Source: Oscillospiraceae bacterium (GTDB lineage: Bacteria > Bacillota > Clostridia > Oscillospirales > Ruminococcaceae). Taken from it: DNA of 43,374 bases. The stretch is taken from assembly GCA_024404875.1 (NCBI GenBank), contig JAKSPK010000017.1, forward strand, positions 1-43,374. The letters are read 5' to 3'. Every line of letters starts with the position of its first letter. The stretch's first letter is position 1. Below are positions 7,740 to 15,152 of the stretch, in pieces. The notes under the pieces were generated by a model. That model was not told the origin of the DNA and ran no database searches. It saw only the letters and a list, made by a program, of their open reading frames with translations. Both the position numbers and the translations under genes were made by a program.

Positions 7740-8939
7740 TCAGCGCTTCCAGATGCTGTCGGAGACATCCACCGGAACGCCGTCCTCCAGGAAGAAACGC
7801 GGCACGCGCTCACCGACCGCACAGACGACTTCATAATTAATTGTGCCGGTCTGCTGTGCGATCTGATCCGCCGTGCAGAGTCCGTTCGCATCGCCGAAGA
7901 CCGTGACCGTATCGCCGACATTGATACCCTCAGCACCGGTGATATCAAGCATAAGCTGATCCATGCACACTCTGCCGATGATCGGGCAGAGCTGGTCGCG
8001 TACGAGCAGCTGACAGTTACCGCCGCCGCAGCTCCGCCAGAAGCCGTCCGCATAGCCGATCGGCACTGTCGCGACCGTCCGCGTATTCTCCGCGATATAA
8101 GTCCGGCCGTAGCTGACAGAATCGCCGGAAGCAATCGTCTTGATGTGCGAGATCACGCTTTTCAGTGCCATGACCGGCCGCAGCTCCGGCAGATTGCGTG
8201 TAAGTCCGGAGGGCGCAAGGCCATACAGCACAACGCCGGCGCGCACCATATCCAAATGCACATCCGGCAGGCCCGGCACTTCCGGCTTATCGAAAATCGC
8301 TGCGCTGTTCGCACAATGCCGCAGCGAAAATGTGATTCCGTGGCTGCCGAGTATTTCAATCGCGTCGAGGAAATTGCGGTATTGCTGACGGGTGAATTCA
8401 GCACCGTCATTGCCGTCATCCGCAACGGCAAAATGCGTGAAGATACCCTCCGGCTTGAGGCAGGGCAGCTTGCAGACCGCTCGCGCATCGGCAAGCTCTG
8501 AATGTCCGCCGCGGTGCTGAAAGCCGATCCGTCCCATACCGCTGTCGATCTTGATGTGCATTTTTACGCGCACGCCGTCAGACATTGCTGCCTGTGAGAG
8601 CGCTTCGCCGTAGCTGCGCGAATACACGCACTGTGAGATATTCTGCTTTGCGAGTACGCCGGCGCATTCCGGCGGGGTATAGCCGAGGATCAGGATCGGC
8701 AGTGTGATTTGCGCCTGTCTCAGCTGGAGCGCCTCCTCCAGATTTGATACTGCGAGGAAATCTGCGCCGAGCGATTCATATAATGCGGCGAGCCGTGCAG
8801 CATTGTGGCCGTAACCGTTTGCTTTGATGACGCAGCAGACCTTGGTTTCCGGCCGGACCGCCTTCCGGATCTGCTGATAATTCCATGCTGCATGGTCGAG
8901 ATTGATTTCGGCCCATGTCCGTTTCCGTATGCCCTGCAC
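7740..8939 (-). CDS. alr: Alanine racemase
   Basis: A 399-residue PLP enzyme that makes D-alanine for peptidoglycan. The N-terminal barrel has the PLP-lysine motif VIKANGYGHN (Lys39); the second catalytic residue is the Tyr in SVSYGRTY (Tyr277), which comes from the C-terminal beta domain of the other subunit; GYADGFWR and GRVCMDQLMLD are also typical. The start is a GTG (8937-8939) with AAAGGAG about 11 bases before it; no in-frame ATG exists upstream before a stop. It is the first gene of a minus-strand operon that continues through ung, metF, metH and dtd, driven by a good promoter at 8976-9004. Confidence 0.97.
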   Translation of the reverse strand: MQGIRKRTWAEINLDHAAWNYQQIRKAVRPETKVCCVIKANGYGHNAARLAALYESLGADFLAVSNLEEALQLRQAQITLPILILGYTPPECAGVLAKQNISQCVYSRSYGEALSQAAMSDGVRVKMHIKIDSGMGRIGFQHRGGHSELADARAVCKLPCLKPEGIFTHFAVADDGNDGAEFTRQQYRNFLDAIEILGSHGITFSLRHCANSAAIFDKPEVPGLPDVHLDMVRAGVVLYGLAPSGLTRNLPELRPVMALKSVISHIKTIASGDSVSYGRTYIAENTRTVATVPIGYADGFWRSCGGGNCQLLVRDQLCPIIGRVCMDQLMLDITGAEGINVGDTVTVFGDANGLCTADQIAQQTGTINYEVVCAVGERVPRFFLEDGVPVDVSDSIWKR

Positions 8940-8975
8940 CCTGCATCAGGCTCCTTTCTGAATACATACAATTCC

Positions 8976-9004
8976 ATTATAGCACAATCCGCCGGATTTG
9001 TAAA
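8976..9004 (-). promoter_or_regulatory. Sigma-A promoter of the alr-ung-metF-metH-dtd operon
   Basis: On the minus strand TTTACA (8999-9004) and TATAAT (8976-8981) are 17 bases apart, with TG one base before the -10. It lies about 35 bases before the alr GTG and is the only clear promoter seen for the eight-gene run down to dtd. Confidence 0.8.
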
Positions 9005-9059
9005 GGCAATGCCGCATAGGGGCCGGCGGTACAGATGTGCAGTCAGATTGTACGAAAGA

Positions 9060-9087
9060 TCCTTGCCGGATCGACGCCCGGCAAGGA
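9060..9087 (-). terminator. Rho-independent terminator after the rsmE operon
   Basis: A perfect 10-base-pair stem (TCCTTGCCGG at 9060-9069 with CCGGCAAGGA at 9078-9087) closes an eight-base loop. On the minus strand it is followed by TCTTTCGTAC, a modest T-run. It lies between the last gene of the rsmE operon and the alr promoter, the right place to end minus-strand transcription. Confidence 0.65.
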
Positions 9088-9164
9088 ACTTTTGTGAAAT
9101 GATGACAGAATAAATTCAAGCAGATGCGTCGTCTGGCCGCCCGGCGGGATTTCATCAGCGGTTC

Positions 9165-9515
9165 TTAATGCTTGGGCTGATAGGGCGGCTTTTCATCAGG
9201 CGGATCGGGTGTTTCTTCCTCATGTATCCCGTCAGGATGATTCTCCTGATTTTTGCCGGCATTCTCCTTCGGTTCGGGCATATCATAGGGACCGCGCACC
9301 TGTTTGCAGCGCGGATCCTCCGGCAGTTCATCTTTTTTCCTGCGTGCCCGCAGATCGTCGATCCATTTTGCCATACGCGGCGTCAGAATCGCAATGACCG
9401 CGACTGTGGCGAAGATCAGGAAAAATTTTCCGAGAAAACGCAGCAGTACCGGCGTGATATTGACACGCTCCTCCGTTTCCTCAGCGAGCATTACAAGCTG
9501 CATCAGGACACACAC
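9165..9515 (-). CDS. Small single-pass membrane protein with charged C-terminal tail
   Basis: A 116-residue protein of unknown function. One membrane segment spans about residues 24-45 (LLRFLGKFFLIFATVAVIAILTP). It is followed by a basic stretch (DDLRARRKKDE) and a Pro/Glu/Asp-rich tail (ETPDPPDEKPPYQPKH) that should be disordered and cytoplasmic by the positive-inside rule. The start taken is GTG at 9513-9515, because AAGGAGG lies seven bases before it; the ATG at 9501-9503 is farther from that site. The gene overlaps the 3' end of the mnmM-like gene by 13 bases, so it is co-translated as the last gene of the rsmE operon. No homologue is recognised. Confidence 0.7.
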   Translation of the reverse strand: MCVLMQLVMLAEETEERVNITPVLLRFLGKFFLIFATVAVIAILTPRMAKWIDDLRARRKKDELPEDPRCKQVRGPYDMPEPKENAGKNQENHPDGIHEEETPDPPDEKPPYQPKH

Positions 9516-10090
9516 GGTGATTCCTCCTTCTGAACAAATACGGCATAGGGCGGATCACCTGTGCGGTTCGGGAATCTGCACTGTAATACGGTATAGAACC
9601 GGCTGTCGAGAGATGCGAGAAAAGCGTCGATCGCATCGCGTTCGGAGTAGCCGTTGACGCCGCCGTAATAGATGCAGAGCGAGAGCCATCCGCCGGGTTT
9701 CAGGAGATGGAGCGCTGCAGTCAGCGCGGCAATGCTGGAATCAGCCTTGGTAAAGACACTGTGATCGCCGCGTGGCAGCCATCCGAAATTGAATACGATG
9801 CAGCTGACGGATTCCGCCTCTGCATACTGCTCCATATTTGCATGACTGTCGAGGATCAGCTCCGCATGGAGCCCGTGTTCCGCGAGCAGCTTCTGCGCAG
9901 AGCCGATCGCCTCCTGCTGGATATCGAATCCGAGCACTCTGCCGTCGCTGCCGGTCAGTTCGCAGAGCAGTTTGGTATCATGTCCTCTGCCGCAGGTCGC
10001 ATCAATACAGAAATCGCCTGGACGGATCTGCGCACGCAAAAACTGGTGTGCAAGATCCAGCACACCAAGCTGTCGTTTCGGTTGCTTCAT
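9503..10090 (-). CDS. mnmM: tRNA 5-aminomethyl-2-thiouridine methyltransferase, MnmM/YtqB-like
   Basis: A 195-residue class I methyltransferase of the family annotated as putative rRNA methylase, of which B. subtilis YtqB (MnmM) methylates the wobble uridine to mnm5s2U34 in tRNA. The AdoMet-binding loop is DATCGRGHDT (residues 30-39), an acidic residue ends strand two (GFDIQQE), and the family-specific motif NFGWLPRGDH (101-110) corresponds to the N-[LF]-G-[YW]-L-P-G-G-D pattern. PNRTGDPPYAVFVQK closes the fold. The ATG overlaps the preceding phosphoesterase stop (ATGA). A neighbouring rRNA methyltransferase (rsmE) makes this an RNA-modification operon. The exact base modified is inferred from the family. 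Confidence 0.85.
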   Translation of the reverse strand: MKQPKRQLGVLDLAHQFLRAQIRPGDFCIDATCGRGHDTKLLCELTGSDGRVLGFDIQQEAIGSAQKLLAEHGLHAELILDSHANMEQYAEAESVSCIVFNFGWLPRGDHSVFTKADSSIAALTAALHLLKPGGWLSLCIYYGGVNGYSERDAIDAFLASLDSRFYTVLQCRFPNRTGDPPYAVFVQKEESPCVS

Positions 10091-10800
10091 ACATAAAACA
10101 CTTCCATATCATCGAGGCGCAGGCAGGCGAGCTTTCCGCCTGCTTCATGAAAGACCGCGCCGCAATCGATGTTGATATAGGTATCGGTAAACAGAACCTC
10201 CGCCTTGCCGTGCATCTGCGGATAGGTGAGCGTCGGGGTATGGCCGAAGACGAGCGTTTTATTCTCATAAAACCGGTCGTCCTGCATCGGCCTTGTATTG
10301 ATGAATGCTTCAACCGGATAGGCCGAGAGCGGCAGTGCGGGGTCGAAGCCCTCTATGCCGCTGTGTGTGAAGACGAACTGTCTGCCGTCCGGCATGGTCA
10401 GCTCTTCATAAGCACGGAATTCATGAAGATACGCAAGCAGCTCGGCTCTGCGATCGGGCTTGAGGGTGAGGAACTGGTTCATTGTGATATGACCGCCGTT
10501 CTGCATCCATGCCGAATAGTATTCAAGGCCCTGCGGCGTATAGAACTGCATGACATTTGCAGGTGTCGCTTCTGCAGGCAGACCGTCGATGCAGAGCATC
10601 ATGATGATCTCGTGATTGCCGAGCAGCGGATAGACATTGATGCGCTCCATGCAGTCCAGCAGCAGCGGAACGGGCGTGTCGCCTCTGTCAACGAAATCGC
10701 CTAGAATATAGAGATCATCCTGATCAGAAAATTCGATCTTGCGGAGCATTCTGCGGAACAGCTCATGACAGCCGTGCAAATCACTCATGACATAAATCAA
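10087..10800 (-). CDS. PPP-family metallophosphoesterase
   Basis: A calcineurin-like phosphoesterase of the PPP (bacterial PrpE/ApaH-like) group, about 237 residues. The three metal motifs are SDLHG, GDFVDRGD and GNHE, with the later histidines in FTHSG and FGHTP. It could dephosphorylate proteins or cleave dinucleoside tetraphosphates; sequence alone does not decide. The start is taken as TTG (10798-10800), giving the normal family N-terminus MIYVMSDLHG with AAAGGAGG nine bases upstream; the GTG two codons earlier is too close to that site. It sits 33 bases after rsmE and overlaps the methyltransferase gene by four bases. Confidence 0.88.
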   Translation of the reverse strand: MIYVMSDLHGCHELFRRMLRKIEFSDQDDLYILGDFVDRGDTPVPLLLDCMERINVYPLLGNHEIIMMLCIDGLPAEATPANVMQFYTPQGLEYYSAWMQNGGHITMNQFLTLKPDRRAELLAYLHEFRAYEELTMPDGRQFVFTHSGIEGFDPALPLSAYPVEAFINTRPMQDDRFYENKTLVFGHTPTLTYPQMHGKAEVLFTDTYINIDCGAVFHEAGGKLACLRLDDMEVFYV

Positions 10801-10833
10801 GCACACCCACCTCCTTTTGCATGGATTGATTGT

Positions 10834-11553
10834 TCAATTCAGGTTCCCGGTATGGAACATCAGTACGGAAAGCGCGGTCAGCGGTGCGGTTTCACAGCGC
10901 AGGATTCGCTTTCCGAGCCAGACGGAACGCACGCCTGCATCCGAGAGCATCGCGATCTCTTTCGGATCAAATCCGCCCTCGCTGCCGACGCAGATTCCAT
11001 AGGACTTCGCATCCTTCTGTACCTCGGAGAATGAAATACCGCCGTCCTCATACAGTACAAGGGGGACATCAAGATTCCGCATCCGTTCCGCGGCGGATTC
11101 GAGGGAATGCAGCGGTGCGATGACGGGAATGATGCCTCTGCCGGACTGCTGAGCGGCAGCCTGTGCGATCCGCTGGTAGCGCGGGAGCTTCTTTTGGAAA
11201 TCGCCGCTGTTCATGCGGGAGACACAGCGCCGCGTGAGGACGGGGACAATCTCGGTCACGCCGAGCTCAACGGCTTTCTGAATGATCTGTTCAAGTTTGT
11301 CAGCTTTCGGCAGCGCCTGAAAGAGCGTAACGGAGACGGTTGGCTCGGCGCAGCATGATTCTTCGGAGAGAATGCGAAGCTGCACGGCATCCGCAGTCAC
11401 GGATTCGATCTCGCAGAGATAATCAGTACCGCAGGAGCAGACGGTCAGCTGCTCGCCGGGACGCATCCGCAGAGAGAAGCCGATATGGCGGAGATGTTCG
11501 CCGGTGAGCCGGGGCTCCTCCGGAGAAAATGCATCCTCAAAAAATCTTGGCAT
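10834..11553 (-). CDS. rsmE: 16S rRNA (uracil-1498-N3)-methyltransferase
   Basis: A 239-residue SPOUT enzyme that methylates U1498 of 16S rRNA in the 30S decoding region. An N-terminal PUA-like domain (MPRFFEDAF, HLRHIGFSLRMRPGE) is followed by the knotted methyltransferase domain, with KADKLEQIIQKAVELGV, the AdoMet-binding turn GSEGGFDPKEI and the final knot LGKRILRCETAPL, all typical. The ATG at 11551-11553 is preceded by AAAGGAGG; the longer in-frame N-terminal extension is upstream non-coding sequence. It is the first gene of a four-gene operon behind a good promoter. Confidence 0.96.
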   Translation of the reverse strand: MPRFFEDAFSPEEPRLTGEHLRHIGFSLRMRPGEQLTVCSCGTDYLCEIESVTADAVQLRILSEESCCAEPTVSVTLFQALPKADKLEQIIQKAVELGVTEIVPVLTRRCVSRMNSGDFQKKLPRYQRIAQAAAQQSGRGIIPVIAPLHSLESAAERMRNLDVPLVLYEDGGISFSEVQKDAKSYGICVGSEGGFDPKEIAMLSDAGVRSVWLGKRILRCETAPLTALSVLMFHTGNLN

Positions 11554-11587
11554 GGCCGAACAGCCTCCTTTATTGATAATCTTCTCT

Positions 11588-11616
11588 ATTATAACATATT
11601 CTGCATAAAAATGCAA
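11588..11616 (-). promoter_or_regulatory. Sigma-A promoter of the rsmE operon
   Basis: On the minus strand TTGCAT (11611-11616), a 17-base spacer and TATAAT (11588-11593), with TG one base before the -10. It lies about 35 bases before the rsmE ATG, with AAAGGAGG between. Confidence 0.82.
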
Positions 11617-11835
11617 GTGGTAGGCAGAGCCGGAGACACAGTTTTGATGTGAATTCAAAAGATTGCGGACAACGAACCGGATGCGGATTGTGATTGCACG
11701 GATGGCTGTGCGAGCCGTCTGGTCATGTTGGTTCCGGAAAACCATATCCGCAATATCATAAAAGCAATGCGTCCACGGTCGGGAAAGGCAACGCTGATCT
11801 GCAGCGCAGCCGTCCGCGCTCAAAAGGCTGTCGGC
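11617..11835. other. Non-coding gap between divergent operons
   Basis: About 220 bases between the rsmE promoter (minus) and the FHA operon promoter (plus). Only short unsupported reading frames are present, with no ribosome binding sites. I see no operator-like inverted repeat, RNA structure or other recognisable element here. Confidence 0.6.
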
Positions 11836-11865
11836 TTGACAAAATGGCGGGTTTTGTGGTATACT
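11836..11865 (+). promoter_or_regulatory. Sigma-A promoter of the FHA-ftsW-PBP-cotH operon
   Basis: TTGACA (11836-11841), an 18-base spacer and TATACT (11860-11865), with TGG directly before the -10 (extended -10). Transcription should begin near 11872, leaving a leader of about 150 bases before the first ATG. A second -10-like TATAAT occurs at about 11933 but without a -35. Confidence 0.8.
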
Positions 11866-12024
11866 GGCTTGAAATCAACCATGGGCAATACCGCCGAAAG
11901 CCTGCACGACAGTATCGTTTCTATATAATCTGACTGTGTATCTGTATCGCCGGCTTTGTGCGGGATTACCTATTTAATAAACACAACTGAAACACAACTA
12001 CAAAAGAAAGGACGTGCTATAGAC

Positions 12025-12465
12025 ATGGATATCCAGGAAATCTTCCGGCAATATCCGTATTTCCGCGAAGCCGCAACAGCCTTTGTTGTCATCTTTGTCA
12101 ATATCTGCGCACTCGTCATTCTGATCGCCGCAGGCCGGGAACGCCGCCGCGATGACCGCAGATGGGCAAAGGAAAGCAAGGGCTATATGCTCGTATGTCA
12201 GGGACAGACCTATCCGCTCAGTGCTGCTGAGATTCTCATCGGCCGGCACCCCTCAGCTGATATCTGCTTCCCCGAAACTGAGATCTCGCGCTTTCATGCG
12301 CTGCTGACCTTCTCCAACGGCCGCTGGCAGATTGAGGATGCCGGTGCGCATAATGGTGTCGTTGTCAACGGCAGACGCATCAGCGGCCCCTGCACGCTCC
12401 ACCGCAATGACGCGATTACGATCGGCAAGCGCAGACTTGTTGTCGTCAAAGGCGAAAGGATGTGA
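12025..12465 (+). CDS. Membrane-anchored FHA-domain protein
   Basis: A 146-residue protein with one N-terminal membrane segment (about residues 17-37, FVVIFVNICALVILIAAG), a basic linker (RERRRDDRRW) and a cytoplasmic FHA domain (about 55-143). The phosphothreonine-binding residues are present in IGRHPSADI, ISRFHALL and NGVVVNGRRI (Gly-Arg, Ser, His, Asn-Gly). FHA domains read phosphothreonine, usually made by Ser/Thr kinases such as PASTA kinases; no kinase gene is in this window. The ATG is preceded by GAAAGGA at a rather long 12-base spacing. The next gene (FtsW/RodA) starts six bases after its stop. The same FHA, FtsW/RodA, PBP order is known in actinobacterial fhaB-ftsW-pbpA clusters. 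Confidence 0.9.
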   Translation: MDIQEIFRQYPYFREAATAFVVIFVNICALVILIAAGRERRRDDRRWAKESKGYMLVCQGQTYPLSAAEILIGRHPSADICFPETEISRFHALLTFSNGRWQIEDAGAHNGVVVNGRRISGPCTLHRNDAITIGKRRLVVVKGERM

Positions 12466-12470
12466 ATGAT

Positions 12471-13742
12471 ATGGCTAGAAATACAACAAAGCCGCTCTCG
12501 CATCCGCTTCTGCTGCTCCTTATTCTGATCGCGCACACTGCCATGATGGTGCTGGTTATTTTTTCCTTCGGCATTGATGCGGAGGTTGTCAAAATGGCAG
12601 CGGCCGTGCTGCTCGCGGATGTGGCCGGATCAATAATACTACAGATCGTTCAGCGCGAGGCCTGCACCGTCGATACGGTTATGCTGCTCGTCATCGGTAT
12701 GAGTACGATCTATCAGTCCTGCTTCGGCGGATTGTCCTTTGCATTTAAGCATTATGTCTTCGGGCTGGCGGCATTTCTTATGTGTCAGATCTCCTATGCG
12801 ATCACGCGCAATCCATACCGCGCCGAACGCTGGAAACCGGCATGGTATGTGCTGTTCTTTGCACTGGTCGGGTCGATTCTGCTGCTGACCGGCAGCCGCA
12901 GTATGTGGATCGATCTTGGCTTTATCACGCTTCAGCCCTCTGAATTTGTCAAGCCGGTCTTTGTGCTGATTGCTGCCAGCTCGATCCATACTCAGCTCAA
13001 CAAGAAAACCGTTCTCGGCGTCCATTTCGTGCTGGATAACCTGATGCTGATCCTCTGTACGGTTGTGATTGCCGGACTGCAATGGTGGTGCCGCGACCTC
13101 GGCTCACTGCCGACATTTGTTGCAGTCGCGGGCGTCGGATTTCTGCTGCGGTTTTGCTATCTGCGGGAGAAATTTTCTGTTCGGCTGATCGTATTTCTTG
13201 CCGGGTGCGCGGTCGTTGCCGGCATATTTGCATGGAAGCTTGCCCCGGCATATGTGCAGGAGCGTCTGCATTCCGATATCTGGTCGGATATGTCAGGCAC
13301 CGGCTATCAGCAGGTCAAGGCGCTGACGGCGGTTGCAGAGGGCGGCTGGTTCGGCAAGGGCGCCGGAAACGGTACGCTGATCCGCGTCGCGGCATCGCGT
13401 ACTGATATCGTATTCTCGACGATCTGCGAAGAATGGGGGCTGTTTACCGGTCTGATGACGGTTATTCTGGTACTGTTTCTGCCGGCCTCGATCCTGACCG
13501 TTCCGCCGCGCAGCTATTATCACTCCGGTCTGGCGGTCGGCGTGGCAGCGGTCTTTATGGTGCAGATGACACTGAACATTTTCGGCTCTTGTAATGTGAT
13601 CCCGTTCACGGGCGTTACGATCCCGTTCATTTCGCAGGGCGGAAGTTCAATGCTCTCCAGCGGCATCCTTGCCGGATTTCTCAAGGCAGCGCAGGCGCCT
13701 GTTCTGACGGATCCCGTTCTGAAAAAGAGAGGGGGCGCGTGA
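12471..13742 (+). CDS. FtsW/RodA/SpoVE-family peptidoglycan polymerase
   Basis: A 423-residue polytopic membrane protein with about ten hydrophobic segments. SEDS proteins polymerise glycan strands from lipid II with a partner class B PBP. Family features are the segment LQPSEFVKPVFVLIAASS, the large extracellular loop ending in GTGYQQVKALTAVAEGGWFGKGAGNG, and the C-terminal TGVTIPFISQGGSSMLSS, all typical of SEDS proteins. ATG at 12471 is used because AAAGGA is ten bases upstream; a GTG nine bases earlier would sit on the ribosome binding site. The transpeptidase gene starts one base after the stop. Whether it acts in division or elongation cannot be told. Confidence 0.93.
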   Translation: MARNTTKPLSHPLLLLLILIAHTAMMVLVIFSFGIDAEVVKMAAAVLLADVAGSIILQIVQREACTVDTVMLLVIGMSTIYQSCFGGLSFAFKHYVFGLAAFLMCQISYAITRNPYRAERWKPAWYVLFFALVGSILLLTGSRSMWIDLGFITLQPSEFVKPVFVLIAASSIHTQLNKKTVLGVHFVLDNLMLILCTVVIAGLQWWCRDLGSLPTFVAVAGVGFLLRFCYLREKFSVRLIVFLAGCAVVAGIFAWKLAPAYVQERLHSDIWSDMSGTGYQQVKALTAVAEGGWFGKGAGNGTLIRVAASRTDIVFSTICEEWGLFTGLMTVILVLFLPASILTVPPRSYYHSGLAVGVAAVFMVQMTLNIFGSCNVIPFTGVTIPFISQGGSSMLSSGILAGFLKAAQAPVLTDPVLKKRGGA

Positions 13743-13743
13743 T

Positions 13744-15150
13744 ATGAAGCAGAATGAACTTGCTTTGAATACTGCGGCAGTGCCGAGTATGCGAAGAGCC
13801 GGAAAATGGACGGCGCTTTTGCTGACAGCGTTTTTCATCGGCCTGATCTATCTCGCGTACAGGCTCGTTACGCAGTCTGCATTCTATATGGCCAAATCCG
13901 GCGCTGCGACCTATGGCAAAGTTGTTGACCGCACCGGCGATGTACTGTTCGACGGTACGCAGCCGCTTTCGAATTACGGCTGGGGGCAGTTTGCGGATGT
14001 CGGCAATCTGATCGGCGATACCAGCGGACAGATGAGCAACACGCTCGTTGCGAAGAATATCGGTCTGTTGGCGAATTACAGCTTTACCTACGGCAACAAT
14101 GCGGGTACGACTGTTTTGGAAACAACGCTGCTGCACAGTGCGAACCGCGCCGTCAGCAATGCATTCGGCATGAAAAACGGTACGGCGATCGCCTATAACT
14201 GGAAGACCGGCGAGGTGCCTGTCTGTGTCAGCCGTCCCTGTGTCGATATCGCGCAGGGTTATGACAATCTCGCAGCGATGCCGGAGGGCAGCCTGCTTTG
14301 CAAGGCATTTTATCCGACCGTTCCCGGCTCGACGCAGAAAGTCTCGACGCTGCTTGCGGCCTACGAATCCGCCGGCGTCGGAAAGGTCAATGCGCTGCAG
14401 TATGAATGTACCGGCTCGTGGACGAATCCGAGCGGCGATGACATTCACTGTCATGCGGAATTCGGCCACGGTGTACAGGATCTTGCGGCGGCGTTCGCGA
14501 ACAGCTGCAATCCGTATTTCGCACAGCTTGTGCAGTCCGGCAATGTGCCGCTCTCTGATATCATCCGCACCTATCAGCATATGGGCTATGCAGTTAACGG
14601 CAGCGAAGCGGACAGCCTTGATCTCAACGGCATTACGATTAAATCCGGCTCGACAACACTGACGAACAAGGACGAATTTGAGACGGAATGGGGTGCGCTC
14701 GGCCAGGGAAAATCACTCGTCAGCCCTTATCAGCTTATGCTCTTTCAGGGGGCGATCGCGAACGGAACAGGCTCCGCTGTGAAGCCCTATCTGCTTCGCT
14801 CCAAAACAGCGCCGGACGGTAAGGTCAGCTCCCTTGCATCGACACAATACACATCTCAGATGTTTACACCGGTCGCTGCGCAGGCAGTGCAGGATGTCAT
14901 GACGAAAAATGCCGCGAACAACTATAGTATGGTACTGGGCGGCTATACCTGCGGCGTGAAGAGCGGTACGGCACAGATCAAGCGCACGGACAAATCCTTC
15001 GAGAATTCATTTCTTGTCGGCTATTGCCTGGATGAAAAATGCCCGGTGGCGTTCTGCGTAATGATCGAGGAACGCGAGCAGTGGGATGTCACAGCTGCAC
15101 AGATCGTGAGAGTTCTGCTGGACTCTTTGAACGGCCAGATGGGGGACTGA
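13744..15150 (+). CDS. Class B penicillin-binding protein (transpeptidase), PbpA-like
   Basis: A 468-residue protein with an N-terminal anchor (about residues 21-42), a short PBP dimerisation part and a transpeptidase domain. The three active-site motifs are intact: S-T-Q-K (Ser196 to Lys199, in VPGSTQKVS), S-C-N (254-256, in FANSCNPYFAQL) and K-S-G-T (406-409). The protein is shorter than E. coli PBP2 or PBP3 (about 580-630), matching the compact PbpA type found with FHA and FtsW genes. It should cross-link peptidoglycan outside the membrane with the adjacent SEDS protein. The ATG is one base after the ftsW/rodA stop. Confidence 0.92.
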   Translation: MKQNELALNTAAVPSMRRAGKWTALLLTAFFIGLIYLAYRLVTQSAFYMAKSGAATYGKVVDRTGDVLFDGTQPLSNYGWGQFADVGNLIGDTSGQMSNTLVAKNIGLLANYSFTYGNNAGTTVLETTLLHSANRAVSNAFGMKNGTAIAYNWKTGEVPVCVSRPCVDIAQGYDNLAAMPEGSLLCKAFYPTVPGSTQKVSTLLAAYESAGVGKVNALQYECTGSWTNPSGDDIHCHAEFGHGVQDLAAAFANSCNPYFAQLVQSGNVPLSDIIRTYQHMGYAVNGSEADSLDLNGITIKSGSTTLTNKDEFETEWGALGQGKSLVSPYQLMLFQGAIANGTGSAVKPYLLRSKTAPDGKVSSLASTQYTSQMFTPVAAQAVQDVMTKNAANNYSMVLGGYTCGVKSGTAQIKRTDKSFENSFLVGYCLDEKCPVAFCVMIEEREQWDVTAAQIVRVLLDSLNGQMGD

Positions 15151-15152
15151 GC

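Noticed and set aside
9060-9087. The CCGGCAAGGA inverted repeat as an operator for alr
   Set aside because: Long perfect stem with loop and T-rich end downstream of a convergent-side gene fits a terminator better; the alr promoter lies separately at 8976-9004.
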